10,449 nucleotides of DNA from Methanobacteriota archaeon (GCA_023436075.1 JAEZKS010000178.1:1-10449); one strand, 5' to 3'. Shown: positions 1 through 6,188, counted from the stretch's first letter. Program-made: numbers and translations. Notes: generated by a model from the sequence alone, not told the origin.

Positions 1-30
1 GCTTAACCCTGTCAACGCAGCCAGCTTCAT
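1..30 (-). CDS. Start of an unidentified gene, cut by the window edge
   Basis: On the minus strand an ATG at 30-28 opens a frame of ten codons (MKLAALTGLS) that runs off the window. It sits four bases after the stop codon of the PAC2 gene. The stop lies inside the string GGGTGATCACATG, so the stop TGA is part of a GGTGAT Shine-Dalgarno sequence placed three bases before the ATG. The same GGTGAT-N3-ATG arrangement precedes the MFS gene in this window. This suggests a translationally coupled downstream partner of the PAC2 gene. Too little protein is visible to name a family. Confidence 0.55.
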   Translation of the reverse strand, partial: MKLAALTGLS

Positions 31-34
31 GTGA

Positions 35-778
35 TCACCCGTACATCTGCTGGGTGCCTTCCTTGGAAGGCTTCGCCTCGGCTTCGCTTACCTGCTCAGA
101 CAGCTTGTGCATCATCTGCTCGATCTGCTCTGCCTGCTCCCTCATCGGGTCGAGCGGCACGTCGAAGTCGTAGATGTTGTTCAGTGCCTCGACCACCCTG
201 ATGGCGGAACGGGGGTCGGGGTTCGGCCCGCGGGTCTCGCCCAGCAGGCAGACGGCATCGATGCCACTGTTCAGGCACTCGTTCATCAGCACCCCCGGGA
301 CGCCAGTGATCGTGCCCATCTCGAAGATCTCGACCTTGTCCTTGATCTTGCCCAGACACGCCTCGGTCGTGGCTGCACCATAGACCTTTTGTTCTTCTCC
401 CGGCGTCGCCAGCCCGGCGATAGCGATGACTTCCCGGGGCTGCATGGGCTTCGCCCATGAGACGATCGCCTTGCCCACTTCCCGGCTGATGATCGGGTCG
501 ATGGGTATGTCGGAGAACACGACGACTACGCCCTTATCGACGCTCTCGAAGATACGTACCGGACCTTTGACCAGGCCGCCGTACAGGATGGCGATCGGAG
601 GGAACAGCCGTGAGTCGACACGCCCCCTGGGCTTCATGTCGAGCTGGTCGATGTAGTACTGCGTGACGATGTTCCCTATGAGGCCCATGCCCGGGAATCC
701 GCCCATGACGATCGGGTTTTTGCACTCGATGCTGTCGGCGATTACCTGTACAAACGGTTCCTCCGCTCTGTCTGCCAT
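35..778 (-). CDS. PAC2-family proteasome assembly chaperone (archaeal PbaA/PbaB-like)
   Basis: The 247-residue protein matches the archaeal PAC2 family, cytosolic ATP-independent chaperones related to eukaryotic PAC1/PAC2 that bind 20S proteasome alpha subunits. Visible signs are the family glycine-rich stretch GGFPGMGLIGNIV (about 26-38), SRLFPP (56-61), a central FSDIPID strand, and GTITGVPGVLMNE (155-167). A charged, probably helical tail (about 212-240) follows. The last three residues are Met-Tyr-Gly, which fits the HbYX motif (hydrophobic-Tyr-any) used to dock on the proteasome alpha ring. I chose ATG 778 because a TATA-like TTTTATATTTT lies about 27 bases upstream, implying a nearly leaderless mRNA; a TTG at 820 would add 14 unlikely residues and overlap that promoter. 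A further gene starts immediately downstream. Function is by family inference. Confidence 0.88.
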   Translation of the reverse strand: MADRAEEPFVQVIADSIECKNPIVMGGFPGMGLIGNIVTQYYIDQLDMKPRGRVDSRLFPPIAILYGGLVKGPVRIFESVDKGVVVVFSDIPIDPIISREVGKAIVSWAKPMQPREVIAIAGLATPGEEQKVYGAATTEACLGKIKDKVEIFEMGTITGVPGVLMNECLNSGIDAVCLLGETRGPNPDPRSAIRVVEALNNIYDFDVPLDPMREQAEQIEQMMHKLSEQVSEAEAKPSKEGTQQMYG

Positions 779-800
779 CAGGTAATATCTATGTTCTGGA

Positions 801-811
801 AAAATATAAAA
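801..811 (-). promoter_or_regulatory. TATA box for the PAC2 gene
   Basis: On the minus strand this reads TTTTATATTTT, in an A/T island within GC-rich surroundings. Its centre is about 28 bases from ATG 778, so transcription should start almost at the start codon. Confidence 0.6.
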
Positions 812-825
812 CTTTGTCAATTCAG

Positions 826-1236
826 ATGCCGGATTACGCGGGCTTGCTTTTCATGCCCGTGCACGGGGAAAGATTTTTATTTGTCCATCACCCACTTCTC
901 TTAGGTGATAGTATCAGCGAATACAAGTTCAAGCGTGGCTTCAAGCCCGAAGGCGAGCGGGTCAGAAACGTCATGGAGGAGGTCTTCCAGGTCGCCCCGC
1001 AGGAGAACGGCGGGAAGTACGTGCTCAACTACGGCGCCATCAAGGAACTGAAGGCCTGGGTCAGCGACAAGAAACTGTTCGTGGAAACCGAGTCCGACCG
1101 TAACGTGAAGGACGAGCGGATTATCCTGGACACAAACAAGAAGTTCCGGGACTTCCTCGAGGAAGCGACCGGCTTCACTGCCAAAGAGCGCCTGAAGCAG
1201 GCAAAGAAGGACGTCCAGGGCGAAGAAAAGGCATAA
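826..1236 (+). CDS. Small DUF5611-like archaeal protein (true start probably 913)
   Basis: The core from EYKFKRGFKPEGERV to FLEEATGFTAKERLKQAKK resembles the small DUF5611 proteins of methanogens (family recalled from memory, function unknown). It is a compact charged alpha/beta protein with no membrane segment or signal peptide. The coordinates use the first in-frame ATG (136 residues), but that is probably too long. The first 29 codons carry A/T-rich codons unlike the rest, contain a TATA-like sequence (874-882), and precede a very strong Shine-Dalgarno AGGTGAT at 903-909. At the spacing used by other genes here, that site points to an ATC codon at 913, giving a 107-residue protein beginning M-SEYKFKRGF. 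RIO2 follows 31 bases later on the same strand, so the two may be co-transcribed, although a TATA-like tract also lies between them. Confidence 0.78.
   Translation: MPDYAGLLFMPVHGERFLFVHHPLLLGDSISEYKFKRGFKPEGERVRNVMEEVFQVAPQENGGKYVLNYGAIKELKAWVSDKKLFVETESDRNVKDERIILDTNKKFRDFLEEATGFTAKERLKQAKKDVQGEEKA
874..882 (+). promoter_or_regulatory. TATA-like box for the DUF5611-like gene
   Basis: TTTTTATTT lies about 25 bases before the AGGTGAT ribosome binding site at 903-909. If transcription starts near 900-904, the ATGs at 826 and 853 are upstream of the mRNA and cannot be the start. Confidence 0.5.
903..909 (+). promoter_or_regulatory. Strong Shine-Dalgarno pointing to an ATC codon
   Basis: AGGTGAT is a seven-base match to the part of GGAGGTGAT that is complementary to the 16S rRNA 3' end. 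Three bases later comes ATC (913-915), in frame with the DUF5611-like protein. The MFS gene and the gene at the left edge have ATG at exactly this spacing. Confidence 0.6.
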
Positions 1237-1267
1237 CGCTTCTTTTTATCACATTTATGGAGACCGG

Positions 1268-2134
1268 ATGATCGACCACGCCACAGTTTATCGTTCCCTG
1301 CTGCCCGAGGAGAAGAAGATTCTGCGCGGCGTGGAAGAGGGCATGAAGACCCATCAGTGGGTGCCCGTCGAGGAGATCGAGGCGTTCACGAGGCTCGGGC
1401 GCAAGACCGTCGAGTACCGGCTGAACGAGCTGGTCGAGAGGGAACTGATCGAGCGCTACATACAGTCCTACACTGGATACCGGCTGAAGTTCGACGGCTA
1501 CGACATCCTGGCTATCGATGCCTTCGTCCGCCAGGACACCATCGAGGCGCTGGGCGAAGTGATCGGCGTCGGGAAAGAGTCCGTGGTGCTGGCAGCCATG
1601 GGGTTGCGCCCGGTCGCCATCAAGTTCCACCGTGAGGGGCGAACGAGTTTCAAGCAGGTCAAGCGCTCCCGGCAGCACCTGGTGGATATCGAGATCGAAA
1701 ACTTCTCCTGGCTGTACGCGGCGAAACTGGCGGCGAAGCGGGAATACGACGCGCTGGAGTTGCTATACCCGAAGGTCAGCGTCCCTGAGCCGATCGGCTA
1801 CAACCGGCACGCCATTGTCATGAGCGTCGTCTCCGGAGTCGAAATGGCAAAGGCTAACCTTGTAGAGCCCGAATGGTACCTCGACCGGACACTGGAAGAG
1901 ATAGCAAAAGCCTATCAGATCGGCCTTATTCACTCCGACCTCTCCGAGTTCAACGTGATGGTCAGAGACGATGGCATCACCATCATCGACTGGCCCCAGT
2001 ACGTGAAGGCCGGCGCTAAAACGGCAGACGAGATGCTCGCCAGGGACGTGGGGAACATCCTCACCTATTTCGAGCGCAAGTACCGGATAAAAAGGGATTT
2101 GCAGGCGACGCTTGAAGTTATAAAAGCAGCATGA
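1268..2134 (+). CDS. rio2: RIO2-type serine/threonine protein kinase
   Basis: This 288-residue protein is a RIO2 kinase/ATPase, a cytosolic factor in late maturation of the small ribosomal subunit. The N-terminal winged helix (about 1-80) includes LGRKTVEYRLNELVERELI and distinguishes RIO2 from RIO1. The kinase domain has a nucleotide loop GVGKESVV (100-107) and the ATP-anchoring lysine in AIKF (Lys119). The flexible loop is at about 123-135. The catalytic loop is IHSDLSEFN (Asp224, Asn229) and the metal-binding, phospho-accepting aspartate is in IIDWPQ (Asp241). All key residues are present and the length is normal for archaeal RIO2. The start ATG has GGAG six bases before it, and a TTTTTAT tract at 1242-1249 could be its own promoter. 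It follows the DUF5611-like gene and converges on the MFS gene. Confidence 0.96.
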   Translation: MIDHATVYRSLLPEEKKILRGVEEGMKTHQWVPVEEIEAFTRLGRKTVEYRLNELVERELIERYIQSYTGYRLKFDGYDILAIDAFVRQDTIEALGEVIGVGKESVVLAAMGLRPVAIKFHREGRTSFKQVKRSRQHLVDIEIENFSWLYAAKLAAKREYDALELLYPKVSVPEPIGYNRHAIVMSVVSGVEMAKANLVEPEWYLDRTLEEIAKAYQIGLIHSDLSEFNVMVRDDGITIIDWPQYVKAGAKTADEMLARDVGNILTYFERKYRIKRDLQATLEVIKAA

Positions 2135-2150
2135 CCTGCCGGGCTGTCGT

Positions 2151-2166
2151 TCGCGCGCGTGCGCGA
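2151..2166. repeat. GC-rich inverted repeat after RIO2
   Basis: TCGCGC-GCGT-GCGCGA forms a six-base-pair stem with a four-base loop, 16 bases after the RIO2 stop codon. It is also an alternating CG run. No T-tract follows on the plus strand, so at best it is a weak terminator or mRNA 3'-end hairpin for RIO2. Confidence 0.4.
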
Positions 2167-2190
2167 TTGCTCATCCTTATCTGGCGGCAG

Positions 2191-2218
2191 AGAAAAATGT
2201 CCGGTCATTGACCGGACA
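2191..2218 (-). terminator. Hairpin-plus-T terminator of the MFS operon
   Basis: On the minus strand TGTCCGGTCA-A-TGACCGGACA (2218-2198) is a perfect ten-base inverted repeat, folding as a nine-pair stem with a three-base loop. It is followed directly by TTTTTCTCT. It looks exactly like a bacterial intrinsic terminator. The MFS stop codon (2207-2205) lies inside it. Confidence 0.75.
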
Positions 2219-3647
2219 AGCTGTTCTCCTCTTTATGAACGTTTCCCGGCAAGAAGAATACCAGCAGGAACGCGATCAGGTAAATGCCGATCTCTACGGC
2301 GAGAGCCTGCTTTATCGCCTCTGCATAGCTATTTCCGAGAGCGTTGAAGAAGATCGTGCCGATAATTGCGATGCCGAGGGCGCTCCCAAGCTGCATAGCC
2401 GTGCTCGTGATCCCGGACGCCGAACCCGCATGTCGGGCAGGTACCCGGGCCAGGATGTAGTCGAACAGGAATGGCATGATCATGCCCATGCCAAAGCCTC
2501 CGATGGCCACTCCGGGCAGGAAGTCCCAGGATGTCACCGATGTGCCAAAGTGGGCAACCGCGAGATACAGCCCCGTCAACCCTGAGGCCATCAGCAGCGT
2601 ACCAGCACTGAGCAGTTTTCGACCGTAGCGGCTGACAATTTTCATAGATATGACCGAAGCAATGACCATGGCGACCGGCCACGGCAGCATGGTAAATCCG
2701 GTGTTCAGTGCCGAGTATCCCAGGCCCACCTGCATGTAGAACGAGATGGTGAAAAAGAACGCCACCAGCGCAAGAAGCATGACCATGCAGATGAACAGGC
2801 CGGCGATAAAGGACGGAATCCGGAAGAGCGCAGGGACGACGAGCGGCGAGCGATCGATGCGGTCCTTACGCTTCTCGTACAGGGCGAAAGCAATGAAGCC
2901 AGGGACTGAAATAGCCATCAGGGCATAAGTCCATAGCGGCCAGCCCAGATCATTGCCCTGTACCAGTGGGTACATGAGCAGCAGCAGACTGACAGTAATG
3001 ATGCCGACCCCGACGATGTCTAATCTCAACGTTTCCGGCGCTTTCGACTCCCGCACCAGGTAATGTGCCGCGACGAAGATGAAGATCCCGATCGGCACGT
3101 TGATCAGGAACAGCGGACGCCAGGACAGGCCCAGCAGGTTCACGCTGAGGATGACGCCGGCCAGCAGGGGCGCAATGACGTTAGCCATGCCGCCCATGGC
3201 CCCGTACATGCCGAAGGCCGCGATGCGTTCCTCCGGCGGGAAGGTCACCTGCAAGGTGGACAGCACTTGCGGCACCATCAAAGCGGCCATCAGCCCCTGT
3301 AATATGCGCGACGCGATCAGCATTTCCGTGCTTATGGTCATCCCGGACAGCGCCGAAGCGACGGTAAAGCCGGCGACGCCCGCCAGGAACATTCGCTTTC
3401 GCCCGAAGATGTCGCCGAGACGGCCGCCTGTGATCAACAACACTGCAAAGGTCAGCGTATAGCCGGCGATGATCCACTGGATAGCGGCATTACTGGCGCC
3501 CATTTCCGTCCTGATCGACGGGATAGCCAGCGTGAGGATGCTGCTGTCCATGAGGTCCATGATTGCGGCCAGCAGTACGATCCCCAGCACCATCCAGCGC
3601 CGCGGATCGAGAGCTTCCGCTATTTCAGTCATTTGATTCTCATTCAT
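2205..3647 (-). CDS. MFS transporter, DHA2 (EmrB/QacA-type) 14-helix exporter
   Basis: This 480-residue integral membrane protein is of the drug:H+ antiporter-2 group, proton-driven exporters of drugs or metabolites. Evidence: about 14 hydrophobic segments; the first-helix motif LMDSSILTLAIPSI (about 32-45); MFS motif A, GGRLGDIFGRKR (74-85); and WRPLFLINVPIG, typical of this group. The antiporter motif C region reads APLLAG instead of the usual GPLLGG, so its exact substrate and coupling are uncertain. The start ATG is preceded by GGTGAT with a three-base gap. The gene begins 25 bases after the bactofilin stop on the same strand, so it is probably the third gene of the yhbD-bactofilin operon. 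A strong terminator overlaps its stop. The substrate is unknown. Confidence 0.92.
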   Translation of the reverse strand: MNENQMTEIAEALDPRRWMVLGIVLLAAIMDLMDSSILTLAIPSIRTEMGASNAAIQWIIAGYTLTFAVLLITGGRLGDIFGRKRMFLAGVAGFTVASALSGMTISTEMLIASRILQGLMAALMVPQVLSTLQVTFPPEERIAAFGMYGAMGGMANVIAPLLAGVILSVNLLGLSWRPLFLINVPIGIFIFVAAHYLVRESKAPETLRLDIVGVGIITVSLLLLMYPLVQGNDLGWPLWTYALMAISVPGFIAFALYEKRKDRIDRSPLVVPALFRIPSFIAGLFICMVMLLALVAFFFTISFYMQVGLGYSALNTGFTMLPWPVAMVIASVISMKIVSRYGRKLLSAGTLLMASGLTGLYLAVAHFGTSVTSWDFLPGVAIGGFGMGMIMPFLFDYILARVPARHAGSASGITSTAMQLGSALGIAIIGTIFFNALGNSYAEAIKQALAVEIGIYLIAFLLVFFLPGNVHKEENSLSGQ

Positions 3648-3672
3648 AACATCACCGAGATGAACGGTACGT

Positions 3673-4413
3673 TCAGATCTTCACGTGCTTAAGGACGCTG
3701 GCGTCGGAGGTTTTGTCAAACGAGTCACGATACTCCACCAGGTCGATCTCGCAGCCGTCGCCGACGGTGACCCGGTTTCCTCTGACGACTTTCACCGAGG
3801 TCTGTTCGAGACGAATTTCATCACCTTCGATCAGTTCCACGACAAGGTGAGCCTTGCGAAAATCCAGCGTGTTGAACAGGGCGACGAAGAACTTCCCGAG
3901 CCGGTCTCCCCGGGCCAGCATGACGGTGATTTTGCTACCGACGATCTCTTTGACTCTGGAAGTACCATACAGGTTGATGGTAATGTCTTCGGCGTTCAGG
4001 GTATCCTCGATTTCGAAGGAGCCCTTGCAGACAAACTTCTCAGCATCACAGTTGCCTCGTATCTCCATTTGCCCGAATACGTCCAGCTTATCTGTCGCGC
4101 AGTCGCCCCTGACGTTGAGCTTGCCTCGGGCTTTAGTCTCTTCGACTGCCAGGCAGCCGTCGATCCGGCACTCGCCGTTGACGTCCAGGTCCCCGCCGAT
4201 GACGTTGCCATTGACGTTGAGGCTGCCGTTTACCCTCGTGTTTCCAGATTTCAGGCTCCGGGCCACAGCGCCAATGCCGTTCACGTGGAAGTCCAGGCAG
4301 TCCAGGTCCCCGTCGAAAGTGACGTTTCCATTGATATCCACTCGCTTGTACATGCCTCCGGGCGTGGTCATGCTCCCGGAGAATTTCAGGTCTCCTCTCG
4401 TTTCTGTGCTCAT
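3673..4413 (-). CDS. Bactofilin-family polymer-forming protein (YhbE/YhbF-like)
   Basis: This 246-residue protein is built of short repeats ending in -NG- or -G- (for example DINGNVTFDGDLD, NGSLNVNGNVIGGDLDVNG, RGKLNVRGD), the pattern of a right-handed beta-helix. Bactofilins use this fold to make nucleotide-free cytoskeletal filaments. The C-terminal part, with IEGDEI (195-200), VVRGN (209-213) and GCEIDLVEY (220-228), resembles the longer Bacillus YhbE/YhbF type rather than short proteobacterial bactofilins. There is no signal peptide or membrane helix, so it is cytoplasmic. I chose ATG 4413 because GGAGG lies seven bases upstream and the family begins with a short polar leader; the open frame continues further upstream, but only as a shadow of the previous gene. 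The ribosome binding site overlaps the stop codon of the YhbD-like gene, indicating coupled translation. Its cellular role here is unknown. Confidence 0.85.
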   Translation of the reverse strand: MSTETRGDLKFSGSMTTPGGMYKRVDINGNVTFDGDLDCLDFHVNGIGAVARSLKSGNTRVNGSLNVNGNVIGGDLDVNGECRIDGCLAVEETKARGKLNVRGDCATDKLDVFGQMEIRGNCDAEKFVCKGSFEIEDTLNAEDITINLYGTSRVKEIVGSKITVMLARGDRLGKFFVALFNTLDFRKAHLVVELIEGDEIRLEQTSVKVVRGNRVTVGDGCEIDLVEYRDSFDKTSDASVLKHVKI

Positions 4414-4420
4414 GGTTTGT

Positions 4421-4427
4421 CCTCCTA
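4421..4427 (-). promoter_or_regulatory. Ribosome binding site overlapping the upstream stop codon
   Basis: The minus strand reads TAGGAGG: TAG (4427-4425) ends the YhbD-like gene and GGAGG serves the bactofilin start at 4413. This ties translation of the two genes together and fixes the bactofilin start. Confidence 0.8.
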
Positions 4428-5048
4428 TCCCAGGCTTATTTTCAGCTCTTCTATGCAGCTCCCGATGTTTATCCGCGATACGACGCGGCCCCCGGGCTCG
4501 AAGTAAATCTCTGCGGGGCTCGATACAAGGAAGCAAGTGGATACGCCAAGCTTCCTGATAAACACTATCTCACAGTTCCTGCCGTCGAACTTCCGATAGT
4601 GCTCGGCCATGGTACCCAGAAGAATTCGGCCCTCTTCCAGGCTTATCTCGCCAGACTTCAATGCGGCGTCCAACACGTACACATATAGAATATGCTCGAA
4701 GGACAGCAGGCCGGAATTGCCGGATTGCTGGAGATACAAATCTATCGACGACATGGTAACGATGTTACGTTTCGTTAGGTCTTCCTTTGACAGGGCTATG
4801 GTCGACAGGTTCGGCGAGAACACGTCCGCCAGGTCATCCAGCGACAGGTCCTCTTTCATGTTTTTGATCGTCTCTATACGCGCAAGGATCTTCTTCCGCG
4901 GGAAGAAGGTCTCCTGTCCCGTAAAAGTCGACTTGCGGATAAACCACTCTTCGGGGATCAGGTTCTTCCGCTTCCAGCGGTACAGCGAACCGTAGGAGAT
5001 CCCGGTCACGTCGAGCAGTTCCTTTTTCGATATTAGGTCTTCTTCCAT
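4425..5048 (-). CDS. YhbD-like DUF4004 protein with MerR-type DNA-binding head
   Basis: The N-terminus ISKKELLDVTGISYGSLYRW (6-25) and the following KRKNLIPEEWF form a MerR-like winged helix-turn-helix with its basic wing. RKSTFTGQETFFPRKKIL (38-54) is a hallmark of the DUF4004/YhbD family known from Bacillus. A helical middle (about 60-80) leads to a C-terminal domain (about 95-207) that I do not recognise beyond the family and that could be a sensor or partner-binding part. In Bacillus, yhbD sits beside the bactofilin genes yhbE and yhbF, and the same pairing occurs here. I prefer ATG 5048 because the family begins close to ISKKEL; ATG 5063 would add five residues (MSVCT). Repeated GTAACA elements at its promoter suggest it controls its own operon. 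The regulatory role is inferred. Confidence 0.83.
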   Translation of the reverse strand: MEEDLISKKELLDVTGISYGSLYRWKRKNLIPEEWFIRKSTFTGQETFFPRKKILARIETIKNMKEDLSLDDLADVFSPNLSTIALSKEDLTKRNIVTMSSIDLYLQQSGNSGLLSFEHILYVYVLDAALKSGEISLEEGRILLGTMAEHYRKFDGRNCEIVFIRKLGVSTCFLVSSPAEIYFEPGGRVVSRINIGSCIEELKISLG

Positions 5049-5067
5049 AGTGCACACGCTCATCAGC

Positions 5068-5085
5068 GTAACATAACACTGTTAC
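5068..5085. promoter_or_regulatory. Candidate operator palindrome over the yhbD-operon start site
   Basis: GTAACA-TAACAC-TGTTAC is a perfect six-base inverted repeat with a six-base spacer. It covers the position where transcription should begin, about 25 bases downstream of the TATA box at 5101-5108. Extended by three bases to the left it contains AGCGTAACA (5065-5073), repeated on the far side of the TATA box. Confidence 0.55.
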
Positions 5086-5100
5086 ACTGATTAGTTATAG

Positions 5101-5108
5101 TATATATA
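5101..5108 (-). promoter_or_regulatory. TATA box of the yhbD-bactofilin-MFS operon
   Basis: TATATATA lies about 56 bases before ATG 5048 and 41 before ATG 5063. Start of transcription is expected near 5078, leaving a short leader. No other TATA-like site lies between these three genes, supporting one operon promoter. Confidence 0.65.
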
Positions 5109-5121
5109 GGTTTCTTACACA

Positions 5122-5130
5122 AGCGTAACA
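5122..5130 (+). repeat. Second copy of the AGCGTAACA element
   Basis: AGCGTAACA is identical to 5065-5073 in the same orientation, 57 bases apart, with the TATA box between them. The seven-base core CGTAACA also occurs in the opposite orientation inside the yhbD-like gene (4769-4763). Confidence 0.55.
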
Positions 5131-5176
5131 AAGGTGGACGCAGCCAGCTGATATATGCATCGATTGCCGATTAATT

Positions 5177-5225
5177 GATTCTGATAGAATCTATATATAC
5201 TCCATAGATAAATAAATAATTATTT
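5177..5225. promoter_or_regulatory. AT-rich palindromes and TATA-like tracts upstream of the lipoprotein gene
   Basis: This stretch holds GATTCT-GAT-AGAATC (5177-5191), then TATATATA (5192-5199), then the perfect 12-base palindrome AAATAATTATTT (5214-5225). It lies between the two divergent transcription units and is much more A/T-rich than the genes. The tracts near 5195 and 5214 could each serve as a TATA box for the lipoprotein gene. The regulator, if any, is unknown. Confidence 0.4.
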
Positions 5226-5282
5226 CAACATTATGTGTCGGTAAGAATTACTTTACGGGCAGGTTATTGTTGAAGTTTTGAG

Positions 5283-5918
5283 GTGTGTCAATGGGTTAAT
5301 CGAAAGGTTATCCTTATACTGGCAATAGTTGTTACAGCCAGCGTAATGCTGGGCTGCTCAGGATCGACTACGAGTGATGACGACAAGGCGACTCCGACGG
5401 TGACTCCGTTATCGACCCCGGTAACGACGCCGACGCAGCAACCGCAGGCGGGAACGAGCAAGAGCAACCCGGCTCCGGTCGGCACGGCCGTTTCTGTTAA
5501 AGACGACAAAGGGCTGACGCCATATTCCGCTAAAGTGACTATCGAGGAGTACCAGAGCGGACAAAAGGCATACGACACTCTTAAGTCGTGGGACACGTAC
5601 GGGATTATCGTCAAGGCGCCCGATGCTGACAAAGAATACCATATCATCAAAGTTAAGTTCGAGTTGATCAGCACCAAAGATGATGCCTCGTATTACCTGA
5701 ACTCGCTTGACTTCGATGCGGTCGTTAGCGGCAATGTGTATTCCTCTAAACTGGGGACCGTGGCACCAGACTATGATCTCGGCGGCAGTATGTACCCGGA
5801 TGGCGTCAGCGAAGGCTGGGTTGCGTACCAGCTTCCGACAGGATCATCGTCGGTGTTGATCACTTTCGACCGCAACGAGTTCGATGGTTCGGTCAAAGCC
5901 TGGCTCAGCACGACCTGA
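5283..5918 (+). CDS. Secreted lipoprotein with DUF4352-like domain
   Basis: This 211-residue exported lipoprotein begins with a short basic head, a hydrophobic stretch (about 9-22) and a lipobox VMLGC (Cys25). A Thr/Pro-rich linker (about 37-60) then spaces the folded part from the membrane. The C-terminal domain (about 66-211), with a late GWVAYQLP strand, resembles the immunoglobulin-like DUF4352 fold found in many bacterial and archaeal lipoproteins; the match is by eye. The only in-frame start is GTG 5283, which lies inside the ribosome binding site GAGGTG (5280-5285). The ATG that this site should serve (5291) is in another frame and stops after two codons. One fewer G at 5293-5295 would give the natural start MVNRKVILIL. 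The gene is followed by a hairpin terminator. No ligand can be assigned. Confidence 0.8.
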   Translation: MCQWVNRKVILILAIVVTASVMLGCSGSTTSDDDKATPTVTPLSTPVTTPTQQPQAGTSKSNPAPVGTAVSVKDDKGLTPYSAKVTIEEYQSGQKAYDTLKSWDTYGIIVKAPDADKEYHIIKVKFELISTKDDASYYLNSLDFDAVVSGNVYSSKLGTVAPDYDLGGSMYPDGVSEGWVAYQLPTGSSSVLITFDRNEFDGSVKAWLSTT

Positions 5919-5938
5919 TCAAGCCATAATCACCATTT

Positions 5939-5978
5939 ACAGGCAGACGTTTGTCACGTGCTGCCTGTTTTTCTTTTA
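5939..5978 (+). terminator. Hairpin-plus-T terminator of the lipoprotein gene
   Basis: ACAGGCAG (5939-5946) pairs with CTGCCTGT (5961-5968); inner ACGT copies can extend the stem. The T-rich run TTTTTCTTTT follows at once. It is placed 20 bases after the stop codon. Confidence 0.7.
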
Positions 5979-6188
5979 TAGTCTTTACTGAACTGTTCCG
6001 ATAAACTTACAGGGCCCCGTGGCCAGGTCTGACGCGCACTATTCTTGTCGCGGCTTTCGACTTCTAACAGAGCGTCCGCATTCTGAATAAAATGCTGTCC
6101 GCCCGGTCACGCATACACGCGAAGAAAACCTGGCTTGCACCGAAATGCCTGTCCAGGGACACTCATAAACATTTTAAGAGTGACTATA

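Noticed and set aside
2208..2585. Plus-strand frame opposite the end of the MFS gene
   Set aside because: Overlaps a clear membrane transporter on the other strand and begins inside its terminator hairpin.
3685..4558. Two plus-strand open frames opposite the bactofilin gene
   Set aside because: They are shadows of the repetitive bactofilin sequence, with no ribosome binding site or promoter, and they would run against a well-supported operon.
5064..5282. AT-rich intergenic stretch considered as a replication origin or att site
   Set aside because: No repeated origin-recognition-box pattern, no nearby cdc6/orc gene, no integrase and no tRNA; the repeats fit promoter and operator elements better.
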